Origin: Candidatus Kaiserbacteria bacterium
GTDB taxonomy: Bacteria; Patescibacteriota; Minisyncoccia; Phycocordibacterales; UBA2100
NCBI GenBank assembly: GCA_026985835.1
Contig: JALSPS010000012.1
Span: 1-5,420 of the forward strand
Reading direction: 5' to 3'
DNA length: 5,420 bases
Below are positions 1-5,420 of this stretch, in pieces (the stretch's first letter is position 1; each line of letters begins with the position of its first letter). The position numbers were made by a program, and so were the translations under genes. The notes under the pieces are model-generated. The model searched no databases and was not told the DNA's origin. It saw nothing but the letters and a program-made list of their open reading frames with translations.

Positions 1-2
1 AT

Positions 3-113
3 CCGGCAGTGGTACTTGCCGACCCGAGCAAAGCGCGTCGCGAGCTCTCGTGGAACGCAACAAAAACATTGGATGAGATGGTAATTTCAACATTGAGAGT
101 TTATGGAGAATAA
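3..113 (+). CDS. galE: UDP-glucose 4-epimerase, C-terminal end only (partial)
   Basis: Only the last 36 codons are present; the gene enters from the left edge and ends at TAA 111-113. The frame reads PAVLVADPSKARRELSW-like (exactly PAVVLADPSKARRELSW), then NATKTLDEMV and a short tail. In GalE proteins the segment 'G-D-P-x-x-L-x-A-D-x-x-K-A-x-x-x-L-G-W' followed by a helix with 'L-x-x-M/I' is the standard C-terminus of this NAD-dependent SDR epimerase, which interconverts UDP-glucose and UDP-galactose in the cytoplasm. The active-site YxxxK and the NAD-binding GxxGxxG lie outside the window. A close relative acting on other UDP-sugars (UDP-GlcNAc or UDP-uronate 4-epimerase) cannot be excluded from this tail. 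The stop overlaps the next gene by 11 nt, placing it at the head of the glycosyltransferase operon. GC is about 63% in bases 1-60 and about 30% in the rest of the gene. Confidence 0.8.
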   Translation, partial: PAVVLADPSKARRELSWNATKTLDEMVISTLRVYGE

Positions 114-1149
114 AAAAATATTATATTTTATAACAAAGTCGTCATGGGGAGGTGCGCAACGCTATGTTTATGATTTAGCGAGTTATTTTGCAAAAGAAAA
201 TGAAGTAGTGGTTGCTTTTGGCGAAAATGAGTTTGGCGGAGAAAATATTTTTGAAAAAAAATTAAAGCAAGAAAAAGTAAAAACAATAACAATAGAATCG
301 CTTGGAAGAGATATAAGTTTTGTTAATGATATTAAAGCACTTTTTGAAATTGCGCGGATTATCAAAAAAGAAAAACCAGATATTGTGCATTTGAATAGCT
401 CGAAAACTGGCTTACTTGGGGGAGTTGCCGCGCGCGCTTCGCGCGCGCGGCGCATAATTTATACCGCGCATGGCTTACCGTTTTTAGAAGAACGCTCAAT
501 TTGGCAAAATATGATTATAAAATTTTTAACTTGGATAACATTTTTACTCTCGCACAAAGTGATTGCGATTTCTGATTATGAAAAAAGCTTGGTAGAAAAT
601 TGGCTTTTTTGTAAAAATAAAATTAAGCGTATTTATAATGGTATTAAGGAACCAGAATTTTTGTCGCGTGAGCAAGCGCGCGTAGAACTAACGCAAAAAT
701 ATAACATCCCAATGAACGAAAACACCTTTGTTGCAGGCAGTATTGCAGAGCTTACATCAAATAAAGGGTTGATAGAATTTCTGCCAAAATTATTAGAAAT
801 GAAACAAGAAAAAGAAAAACAAGGTAAACAATTTATATATATCCATTTTGGAACTGGTGAATTGAATAAAAAATTAAAGGAAAAAACCAAAGCGCTTTCT
901 TTGCAAAAAAATGTATTTTGGCTTGGGTTTGTTGCTGGTGCAAGTCGGTATTTGAAAGCACTTGACCTGTTTACCTTGCCTTCAAAAAAAGAGGGGCTTC
1001 CCTATGTTTTACTTGAAGCAAAGTTTGCGGAAATTGATATAATGACAAGTGAACTTGATGGAATGAAAGAGGTGTTACAACAAAATAAAAATAAATTCAA
1101 TATCGGATCTATGATAAGTCAAACAACAAAATTTTATGACATTTACTAA
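103..1149 (+). CDS. GT4-family glycosyltransferase (GT-B fold)
   Basis: A 348-residue cytoplasmic retaining glycosyltransferase, expected to transfer a sugar from a nucleotide donor to a growing lipid-linked glycan. The N-terminal Rossmann domain starts with the typical KSSWGGAQRYVYDLA motif (residues 12-26). It continues with 'DIVHLNSSKTGLLGG' (93-107), 'YTAHGLPF' (120-127), 'HKVIAISDYEK' (151-161) and the interdomain 'IKRIYNGI' (174-181). The C-terminal domain has 'GSIAELTSNKGL' (212-223), 'HFGTGEL' (248-254), 'FWLGFV' (272-277), and the GT4 EX7E donor-site motif in 'KKEGLPYVLLEA' (E297 and E305). The protein ends soon after the 'GMKEVL' segment, roughly 20-40 residues shorter than many GT4 enzymes, so the last helix that packs back on the N-terminal domain appears missing or very divergent. 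The ATG at 103 has only a weak GAG upstream and overlaps the galE stop by 11 nt, so coupled translation is likely. A GC-only hairpin encodes residues 109-117. Donor and acceptor are unknown. Confidence 0.9.
   Translation: MENKKILYFITKSSWGGAQRYVYDLASYFAKENEVVVAFGENEFGGENIFEKKLKQEKVKTITIESLGRDISFVNDIKALFEIARIIKKEKPDIVHLNSSKTGLLGGVAARASRARRIIYTAHGLPFLEERSIWQNMIIKFLTWITFLLSHKVIAISDYEKSLVENWLFCKNKIKRIYNGIKEPEFLSREQARVELTQKYNIPMNENTFVAGSIAELTSNKGLIEFLPKLLEMKQEKEKQGKQFIYIHFGTGELNKKLKEKTKALSLQKNVFWLGFVAGASRYLKALDLFTLPSKKEGLPYVLLEAKFAEIDIMTSELDGMKEVLQQNKNKFNIGSMISQTTKFYDIY
427..451. repeat. Perfect GC-only inverted repeat inside the GT4 gene
   Basis: GCCGCGCGCGC (427-437), loop TTC (438-440), then the exact reverse complement GCGCGCGCGGC (441-451). 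This is an 11-bp stem of only G and C in a gene that is otherwise about one third GC. It lies in frame and encodes A109 to R117 (Ala/Arg/Ser only), a loop where GT4 proteins often have 'AARLAG'-like residues, so it is compatible with function. It could form a very stable RNA or DNA hairpin. No T-run follows, so it is not an intrinsic terminator on either strand. Confidence 0.85.
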
Positions 1150-2083
1150 GTTTTTTGAAAAAGCATCCTTATTTATTCTGCGTAAAATAAAAGAGTTAGT
1201 ATTAACCTCGTTTTTTAAATTAAAATATATTTTGTCTGGTGGGAGTATCTGTCCCGGAATAAAAGATTTTCCTGAATTTCTTGTGCGCAAAAAAGAAATT
1301 TACAAAAAAGAGCGAAAAGATGGGGTATCTGGTTTTTATCGTGTTAAAACTGAAGAACAGTTGCTTGAAAAATCTGTTTTATCACATTTGCCATATCTTG
1401 ATGAAATTATAATTGTGCACAATGATTGTTCTGATAAAACGCCAGAGATTGCTAAAAAGCTGGCACAGAAGTACCCGGAAAAAATCAAAGTGTATGAATA
1501 TAAGCCAAAAGTGTTTCCGGCGCTTTCGCATAAGCACGTAGTAACTTGTGCAAGCTCACCACATAGTTTGGCGAACTACTACAATTTTGCGCTATCAAAA
1601 ACCAATTATAAAATTGCGGTAAAAATAGACGCGGACCACCTTGCTATACAAGACCGATTTGCGCAAGCAGTTGAGAAAATAAGAAAAGAAGGTATAGATA
1701 CATTAATGTATTTTTACGGTGTGAATGTGTATAAAAGCAAAAAGGGCGATAGATGGTTGGTGAATAAGCGGAATCCGTTTACTGCAGGTTCTGATTGCGG
1801 GTTTTTTCCAGTCAAAAAAGGAGTATATTTTACACAGCGTCTTGATTCAGAAGCTTTGCACATTCCAATTCTGTGGCATATGAGTAAATTTTCAATAGGT
1901 GTTTTATTTTACCATATAAAGGCGATAAAACCGGATAAGGGCACATCTGTTTTTGAGAAAGATGAATTTGCAAAAAGAAAAAAGGATAAAATAAAAGATG
2001 TATTAAACAATCCTGAGCTTGTGGAGTTCTCGCAAATAGATGATGAAAAGATACAGGGTATAAATAATGAGTGTGTAATATGA
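1136..2083 (+). CDS. GT2-like glycosyltransferase with DADH motif
   Basis: A 315-residue protein whose core looks like a GT-A glycosyltransferase. Residues 64-106 contain 'GFYRVKTEEQLLEKSVLSHL' then 'PYLDEIIIVHNDCSDKTPEIA', the first strand and the nucleotide-sugar loop of family 2-like enzymes. 'SLANYYNFALSKT' (144-156) leads to 'YKIAVKIDADHLAI' (158-171), where DAD (165-167) is the likely metal-binding DXD. This layout recalls capsule or lipooligosaccharide glycosyltransferases. About 63 residues precede the catalytic core; residues 5-35 are rich in F, L, I and K and could form an amphipathic membrane-binding helix, with 'SGGSICPG' next. No transmembrane helix is obvious elsewhere. The ATG at 1136 is the first start after an in-frame TAA at 1115-1117 and has no clear Shine-Dalgarno. 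It overlaps the GT4 gene by 14 nt, so reinitiation or coupling is likely. It ends in TGA. The sugar transferred is unknown. Confidence 0.8.
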   Translation: MTFTKFFEKASLFILRKIKELVLTSFFKLKYILSGGSICPGIKDFPEFLVRKKEIYKKERKDGVSGFYRVKTEEQLLEKSVLSHLPYLDEIIIVHNDCSDKTPEIAKKLAQKYPEKIKVYEYKPKVFPALSHKHVVTCASSPHSLANYYNFALSKTNYKIAVKIDADHLAIQDRFAQAVEKIRKEGIDTLMYFYGVNVYKSKKGDRWLVNKRNPFTAGSDCGFFPVKKGVYFTQRLDSEALHIPILWHMSKFSIGVLFYHIKAIKPDKGTSVFEKDEFAKRKKDKIKDVLNNPELVEFSQIDDEKIQGINNECVI

Positions 2084-3069
2084 GTACTAAATCAAATATC
2101 ACGGTAATAGTGCCCACAATAAATAGGCAAAATGATTTGTCGCGATTATTGGCTTCCATCGCTAAAAATACCAAATTGCCGAATCAGCTTATTATTGTTG
2201 AACAAGGGGATATAAAAAAAACGGAGGAATTACCGGAGATAGAGAGTTTGAGAACCAAAATTGAAGATGTGTCAATCATTTATTCAAATCAGGCATCGCT
2301 TGTGCGCGCAAGGAATGTTGGTATTGAGCACGCACATGGAGAGCTTATTGTTTTTTTGGATGACGACGCAATTTTGGCGCGCAATTATTTTGAAAACCTT
2401 ATCAAAATTGCGAATGAATATAAAGATGTGAAGATATTTGCAGGAGTTTTTGATATGCCAGACTCATCTCTATTCTCAATCATATTAAACAGATTAATCG
2501 GAGTTATCTTTTGTGTTTCTCATCCATTCACCTCCCGTAACATAATTATGCCTTCTGGACATAATGTTTTGCGCGCATATAAAAGCAAAAAACCGATTTA
2601 TGTTGAGTGGACAAGCGGTCTTAATATGTTGGTCCGCAAAGAAGTACTGAACGTGGGGCTGAGGTTTTACGAAGGATTTACAAAATATTCTCTTGGAGAA
2701 GATGCTTTTTTTACATATAGCGTATATAAAAAGTATGGTAAGCGTTCCATATTGGTTCACCCTGATCTTAAATTGAAACATTCATATTCTCAAGAGGGGA
2801 GACTGCACAACCAGCAACTTATAAAGATGAGAATTATATATAAATACATTTTTTGGAAAAAGCTGGTAAAAAAATATCGATACCAAAGTATATGTTATGT
2901 TTTATCGGAGGTATTGCTTTCTGCGCTTTATATTGTGCAGAGCGATAATATAATTTTATCCCTAAAAAATACAATAAAAGCTTATACTTATCTATTAAAA
3001 CACAAAAAAGATATATTAAATCGCAAAATAGATTATGACAATTTTATTTTGAGTGAATTCTCAAGATAA
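2080..3069 (+). CDS. GT2-family glycosyltransferase (WcaA-like)
   Basis: A 329-residue inverting glycosyltransferase of the family 2 GT-A type, likely cytoplasmic and membrane-associated. It opens with 'ITVIVPTINRQNDLSRLLASI' spread over residues 7-27, the classic first strand. It continues with 'QLIIVEQG' (36-43), 'SLVRARNVGIEHAHGE' (73-88) and 'LIVFLDDDAIL' (89-99), where D94-D96 form the DXD-type metal and nucleotide site. 'VEWTSGLNMLVRKEVL' (175-190) and 'YSLGEDAFFTYSVYKKYG' (203-220) follow; the ED pair at 207-208 is the usual catalytic-base region. The C-terminal 100 residues are basic and hydrophobic and may contact the membrane. ATG 2080 forms an ATGA overlap with the preceding stop and is preferred over the GTG three codons upstream at 2071; GAGTG at 2069-2073 is a weak Shine-Dalgarno at suitable spacing. 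The 3' end overlaps the convergent flippase gene by 26 nt, with no room for a terminator. Confidence 0.88.
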   Translation: MSTKSNITVIVPTINRQNDLSRLLASIAKNTKLPNQLIIVEQGDIKKTEELPEIESLRTKIEDVSIIYSNQASLVRARNVGIEHAHGELIVFLDDDAILARNYFENLIKIANEYKDVKIFAGVFDMPDSSLFSIILNRLIGVIFCVSHPFTSRNIIMPSGHNVLRAYKSKKPIYVEWTSGLNMLVRKEVLNVGLRFYEGFTKYSLGEDAFFTYSVYKKYGKRSILVHPDLKLKHSYSQEGRLHNQQLIKMRIIYKYIFWKKLVKKYRYQSICYVLSEVLLSALYIVQSDNIILSLKNTIKAYTYLLKHKKDILNRKIDYDNFILSEFSR

Positions 3070-4297
3070 GGTTTATAACAATAATAATTATTGATAATAT
3101 CTGGAAAACGCCAAAACCTAAAATCATAGCATTTATGCCATACAAATTTTTTAGCGATATAAAAAAGAGCGCCGGTATTATTATGTGTAATAATGATATT
3201 ATAAGCATTATTTTATGATTTTTATTTGCGGTTATCATACTCCATAATATAGCTGATATTATTTGAAAAATAATCACTATACTCATCAATTGAGAACTTA
3301 CGATCGCTTCAGGATATTTTTTGAAAACCGTTATAAAAATATATGGTGATAATGGTATATAAAACAAGGGTATAAATAATAACAACAAAAAGAATAACGC
3401 AATTCTCTTTAAAATTTTATAAATATCTTGCTTATTACTGTAGTTTACTCTGGACAATCTTGGTAATAGAACCTGAGGTATAAAACTAAAAGCGCGATTT
3501 ATAAAAAGAGGGATTGTAAGAGATACAGTATATATTGCCAGAGCTTGAGCTCCGAGAAGGTGCCATATAAGTATTTTATCAATACTAGAACCCAAAGCGC
3601 CAAGCGCATCTATCGGGAAAAGTTTTTTGCCAAAAATTATTACCTTGTCAGTATCCTCAGAATTGAAAGTATACTTGTTTTTTAAAGCATATTTTTTAAA
3701 AAATAGTATATGTACAATTATGTGACCTAGAATGTATATTGCCAATAGTATTATTGGGTTCTCAGTCAATTGTGAAAAGATTATAAGAAAAAGAGAAAGG
3801 GTGATAACCAATGTTGATTCGTATATAAATGATATATTAAATTTTTCCTTACCTTTTAGATATGCCAGTGCCACAGAGAAACTGTCAAAGAGAGGCATAC
3901 TCATCGCTATCAAAAAGAACGCTGTTGCAAGATTTATATTGTTTTTTATAAAAAAATAATATGCACTGATAATTGCAGAGATAAATGATGCAATAAATCC
4001 ATATTTTATCCTAGCAAGAGCAGTATGAGATAAACATATTTTTTTATTTCTTGCCACTGATTGTATTATTGCAACAGATATTCCCGGGAGTGAAAAAATA
4101 ATAAGCATTGGAATAATTGATAAATAAAATCTGTATTCTCCAAATACTTCTTTTGATAAAGTATTACTCAAAACAATGGTTGTGATAAACGCAAAAAAAC
4201 CCGAGATAATTTGTGTCCATATAACCCATAGGCTATTTTGCGCAATAGTTGGTATATTATGCCGTAATTGTTTTATCGTTTTAATTTTTGTTTGCAT
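3044..4297 (-). CDS. Wzx-like polysaccharide flippase (MOP superfamily)
   Basis: A 417-residue, very hydrophobic protein with about 12 predicted membrane segments, near residues 25-47, 58-80, 99-117, 124-147, 162-178, 182-200, 227-249, 252-278, 300-325, 337-357, 363-382 and 390-413. The opening 'IAQNSLWVIWTQIISGFFAF' (18-37) and 'SKEVFGEYRFYLSI' (48-61), plus 'LGALGSSIDKILIWHLLGAQ' (232-251), then 'ALAIYTV' (252-258) and 'LPRLSR' (278-283), are hallmarks of the polysaccharide-transporter branch (PST/Wzx). These proteins flip undecaprenyl-linked oligosaccharides from the cytoplasmic to the outer face of the inner membrane. Length matches the family. It is the only gene on the minus strand and lies between plus-strand genes. 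Its tail overlaps the upstream glycosyltransferase tail by 26 nt. The start ATG has CAAGAG only one base upstream, too close for a good ribosome site; a TATAAT box lies about 18 nt upstream. No GCGCGC occurs in it, unlike most of its neighbours. The transported glycan cannot be inferred. Confidence 0.92.
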   Translation of the reverse strand: MQTKIKTIKQLRHNIPTIAQNSLWVIWTQIISGFFAFITTIVLSNTLSKEVFGEYRFYLSIIPMLIIFSLPGISVAIIQSVARNKKICLSHTALARIKYGFIASFISAIISAYYFFIKNNINLATAFFLIAMSMPLFDSFSVALAYLKGKEKFNISFIYESTLVITLSLFLIIFSQLTENPIILLAIYILGHIIVHILFFKKYALKNKYTFNSEDTDKVIIFGKKLFPIDALGALGSSIDKILIWHLLGAQALAIYTVSLTIPLFINRAFSFIPQVLLPRLSRVNYSNKQDIYKILKRIALFFLLLLFIPLFYIPLSPYIFITVFKKYPEAIVSSQLMSIVIIFQIISAILWSMITANKNHKIMLIISLLHIIIPALFFISLKNLYGINAMILGFGVFQILSIIIIVINLILRIHSK

Positions 4298-4314
4298 ACT
4301 CTTGAGTCGTTTGT

Positions 4315-4320
4315 ATTATA
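4315..4320 (-). promoter_or_regulatory. Candidate -10 box for the flippase gene
   Basis: On the minus strand this reads TATAAT exactly, 17 bases before the flippase ATG, giving a leader of about 10 nt. No convincing TTGACA-like -35 is found 16-18 nt further upstream (the hexamers there are ACGAAG, CACGAA and ACACGA). In AT-rich DNA a TATAAT can occur by chance, so this is only a candidate. Confidence 0.3.
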
Positions 4321-4321
4321 T

Positions 4322-4335
4322 TATCATAAATGATA
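4322..4335. promoter_or_regulatory. Small dyad next to the flippase -10 box
   Basis: TATCAT (4322-4327), AA, ATGATA (4330-4335): a 6-bp inverted repeat with a 2-base spacer directly upstream of the TATAAT box on the minus strand. The position between -10 and -35 would suit a repressor operator, but the arms are short and AT-rich, so this may be chance. Confidence 0.2.
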
Positions 4336-4432
4336 CTTCGTGTGTTCCAGGTCTCCGCCGTAAGGCGTGCTTTGTCTGCACGGAAAAAAATGTTTCTTCA
4401 TTGTTTTGCTCTCGTCAGACATTTAAACTCAA

Positions 4433-4463
4433 TTGATACTGCAATACCTTAGCTGGCTATATA
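4433..4463 (+). promoter_or_regulatory. Weak candidate promoter for the ligase-like gene
   Basis: TTGATA (4433-4438) and TATATA (4458-4463) are separated by 19 bases, longer than the preferred 17. Transcription would start near 4470, leaving a leader of about 50 nt before the ATG at 4519. A TATGAT at 4502-4507 is an alternative -10 that would give an almost leaderless message. Both are weak. Confidence 0.2.
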
Positions 4464-4518
4464 TCTATAAAAACATACCATATATGCCAAAAATGTATTT
4501 TTATGATAGTATTCTTGT

Positions 4519-5420
4519 ATGAAGATAGACAACATATCGAAGTTTTTGCATTTTTCAATTGTAGCTCTTTTATTTTTGATACCTACGATTGTTTTTACAG
4601 TAACACCTTCTCTCTTTTTTCCGTATATTACAGGCAAAAATTTTGAATTTAGATTTTTGGTGGAAATTGCTTTCGTATTATGGCTCATTCTTTTATTTTT
4701 GGATAAGAATTATGTGCCAAAATTCTCTCCCTCTATAATCGCAGTATCTATTTTCATATTCATTATATTTTTAGCGGATATTTTCGGAGTAAATCCATAT
4801 AAAAGTTTTTGGAGTAATTTTGAGAGAATGGAGGGTTTTGTGACGATATTTCACCTGTTTGCATACTTACTTATGTGGATTTCCATTTTTAAAAAAGAAT
4901 CTTTACAAATTTGGTTTTTTAGATTTTCGCTTGCAATTTCGTTTATTGTTGCAAATTATGGTTTATCTCAGTCAGTATTCTCAAAAGTATCAAGAGTAGA
5001 TGTATTTTTGGGTAATCCTATTTATTTTGCCGTATATATTTTATTCCATATTTTTATTGCTGGAATTTTATTTACAAGAAAAGAAGCTACAAAAAATGAA
5101 AAGATAATTTTAGGCGCGCTAATTGCAGTGGAAATTCCCGCTTTGTATTTGACCGCATCAAGAGGTGCTATTATAGGCTTTATTTTGGGTTTGTTTGTAG
5201 TTGGATTGGGTGTAATGTTTACCTCAGAAAAGCAAAAACAAAAAAAAATCGCAAGAATAATTACATATGGAATTCTGGCTATCGTTACACTATTCGTATT
5301 GTTGATAAATACAAATTTTGTAAAAAACAGCCATGTTTTAAATCGCTTTGCAACAATATCATTTACAAATGGAACCGTAGCCGCGCGTACATATGTTTGG
5401 AAAACATCTGTTTTTGGAGT
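4519..5420 (+). CDS. O-antigen ligase/polymerase-like membrane protein (partial, 3' end missing)
   Basis: The frame is open for 300 codons from ATG 4519 to the window edge, so the C-terminus is missing. It is the first start after an in-frame TAG at 4507-4509, and no Shine-Dalgarno is visible. The product is a multi-pass membrane protein of the O-antigen ligase/Wzy-like superfamily, which acts on the outer face of the membrane to transfer or polymerise lipid-linked glycan. Recognisable stretches: 'TPSLFFPYITGKNFEFR' (29-45), 'LADIFGVNPYKSFWSNFERM' (85-104) then 'EGFVT', 'RVDVFLGNPIYFAVYILFH' (159-177), 'LTASRGAIIGFILG' (211-224), and the start of the 'R-x-x-x-W' segment in 'AARTYVWKTSVFG' (288-300). 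Hydrophobic segments are near 13-28, 47-61, 71-90, 107-124, 133-147, 167-185, 195-211, 216-233 and 247-264. The large periplasmic loop with the key histidine lies beyond the edge. A role in glycosylation of surface proteins rather than lipid A is possible, since CPR bacteria generally lack lipopolysaccharide. Confidence 0.85.
   Translation, partial: MKIDNISKFLHFSIVALLFLIPTIVFTVTPSLFFPYITGKNFEFRFLVEIAFVLWLILLFLDKNYVPKFSPSIIAVSIFIFIIFLADIFGVNPYKSFWSNFERMEGFVTIFHLFAYLLMWISIFKKESLQIWFFRFSLAISFIVANYGLSQSVFSKVSRVDVFLGNPIYFAVYILFHIFIAGILFTRKEATKNEKIILGALIAVEIPALYLTASRGAIIGFILGLFVVGLGVMFTSEKQKQKKIARIITYGILAIVTLFVLLINTNFVKNSHVLNRFATISFTNGTVAARTYVWKTSVFG
5240..5248 (+). repeat. A9 homopolymer in the ligase-like gene
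   Basis: Nine consecutive A residues lie within the Lys/Gln-rich cytoplasmic loop at residues 237-243. Gain or loss of one base would truncate the protein before its catalytic loop. Similar but shorter A runs (A8 at 254-261 in the GT4 gene) occur elsewhere in this AT-rich DNA. Confidence 0.6.

Larger units (their letters stand above)
4281..4397 (-). pseudogene. Possible 3' remnant of a gene once upstream of the flippase
   Basis: On the minus strand a frame is open for 38 codons between TGA (4400-4398) and TAA (4283-4281), with no usual ATG. It reads RADKARLTAETWNTR then SIIYDNIIQTTQEYANKN. The stop falls 17 nt inside the flippase gene, the same style of short overlap seen between the other genes here, and the polar helical composition resembles the last helix of a glycosyltransferase. 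This suggests the tail of a lost upstream gene. The upstream part is not open in the same frame beyond 16 more codons. I do not recognise the protein; chance openness in a 100-bp stretch is a real alternative, since the other two minus frames are also open for about 30 codons. Confidence 0.25.
4298..4518. other. Divergent intergenic region between flippase and ligase genes
   Basis: This 221-bp gap is the only substantial stretch without an assigned gene. It should hold the start signals for both divergent genes. The flippase side carries a TATAAT box and a small dyad. Positions 4347-4383 form a GC-rich island (about 65% GC) with two short overlapping hairpins: CGCC/GGCG at 4356-4367 with loop GTAA, and CGTGC/GCACG at 4366-4382 with loop TTTGTCT. 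A run of seven A follows at 4384-4390, so it does not read as a terminator on the plus strand, nor on the minus strand where the T-run would come first. The ligase side (4420-4518) is AT-rich with a weak promoter-like pair. No tRNA or known riboswitch is apparent. Confidence 0.6.

Noticed and set aside
2071..2079. GTG at 2071 as start of the second GT2 gene.
   Set aside because: ATG at 2080 gives the classic ATGA overlap with the previous stop, and family members start close to the first strand; the extra three residues add nothing.
3079..3093. AT-rich palindrome CAATAAT-A-ATTATTG just after the third glycosyltransferase, considered as a terminator.
   Set aside because: It has a one-base centre, almost no GC in the stem and no T-run, and it lies inside the flippase coding sequence.
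4328..4351. Minus-strand peptide PGTHEVSF, resembling a motif of dihydrodipicolinate reductase (DapB).
   Set aside because: Only eight residues match from memory, the frame ends at a stop four codons later, and the expected following residues are absent. It is most likely coincidence.
4176..4436. Plus-strand open frame of 86 codons across the flippase start.
   Set aside because: It is antisense to the flippase N-terminus for about half its length and shows no recognisable motifs; its codon content looks like a shadow frame.
4449..4688. Minus-strand open frame of 79 codons.
   Set aside because: It is antisense to the clearly recognisable ligase-like gene starting at 4519.
1..5420. CRISPR arrays, tRNA or rRNA genes, insertion sequences and toxin-antitoxin or defence genes.
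   Set aside because: I saw no regularly spaced repeats, cloverleaf-like segments, transposase motifs or defence-type domains in the window.

Overview
The window is an AT-rich (about one third GC by eye) bacterial surface-polysaccharide or glycan-assembly locus. It holds five genes besides a partial sixth at the left edge, and almost no non-coding DNA apart from one gap of about 220 bp. The standard bacterial code fits: TGA ends one gene and tryptophans are TGG. The compact overlapping genes, weak or absent Shine-Dalgarno sites, AT-rich codons and the type of O-antigen-ligase-like protein suggest a Patescibacteria/CPR (Parcubacteria-like) genome. This assignment is an inference from style, not proof.

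Layout. Positions 3-113 (+) are the last 36 codons of a GalE-type UDP-glucose 4-epimerase. Three glycosyltransferase genes follow on the same strand, each overlapping the one before: a GT4 enzyme (103-1149), a GT2-like GT-A enzyme with a DADH motif (1136-2083), and a second GT2-like enzyme with a DDD motif (2080-3069). The overlaps are 11, 14 and 4 nt, so these four genes look like one translationally coupled operon. A Wzx-like flippase gene (4297-3044) lies on the minus strand and overlaps the third glycosyltransferase tail to tail by 26 nt. After a 221-bp divergent gap, an O-antigen-ligase-like membrane protein starts on the plus strand at 4519 and runs off the right edge.

How the genes fit together. 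The epimerase would supply UDP-galactose-type donors. The three cytoplasmic glycosyltransferases would build an oligosaccharide on a lipid carrier. The flippase would move it across the membrane, and the ligase/polymerase-like protein would join it to an acceptor or polymerise it outside. The initiating phosphoglycosyltransferase and any chain-length regulator are not in the window. Sugar identities cannot be read from the sequence.

What is odd. A perfect 11-bp GC-only hairpin sits inside the AT-rich GT4 gene, and GCGCGC is far more frequent than base composition predicts. GC content drops sharply within the galE tail. The flippase is inverted relative to its neighbours. The divergent gap contains a GC-rich island and an open minus-strand frame that may be the remnant of a lost gene. 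I see no clear sign of a wholly new system: the genes belong to familiar families.
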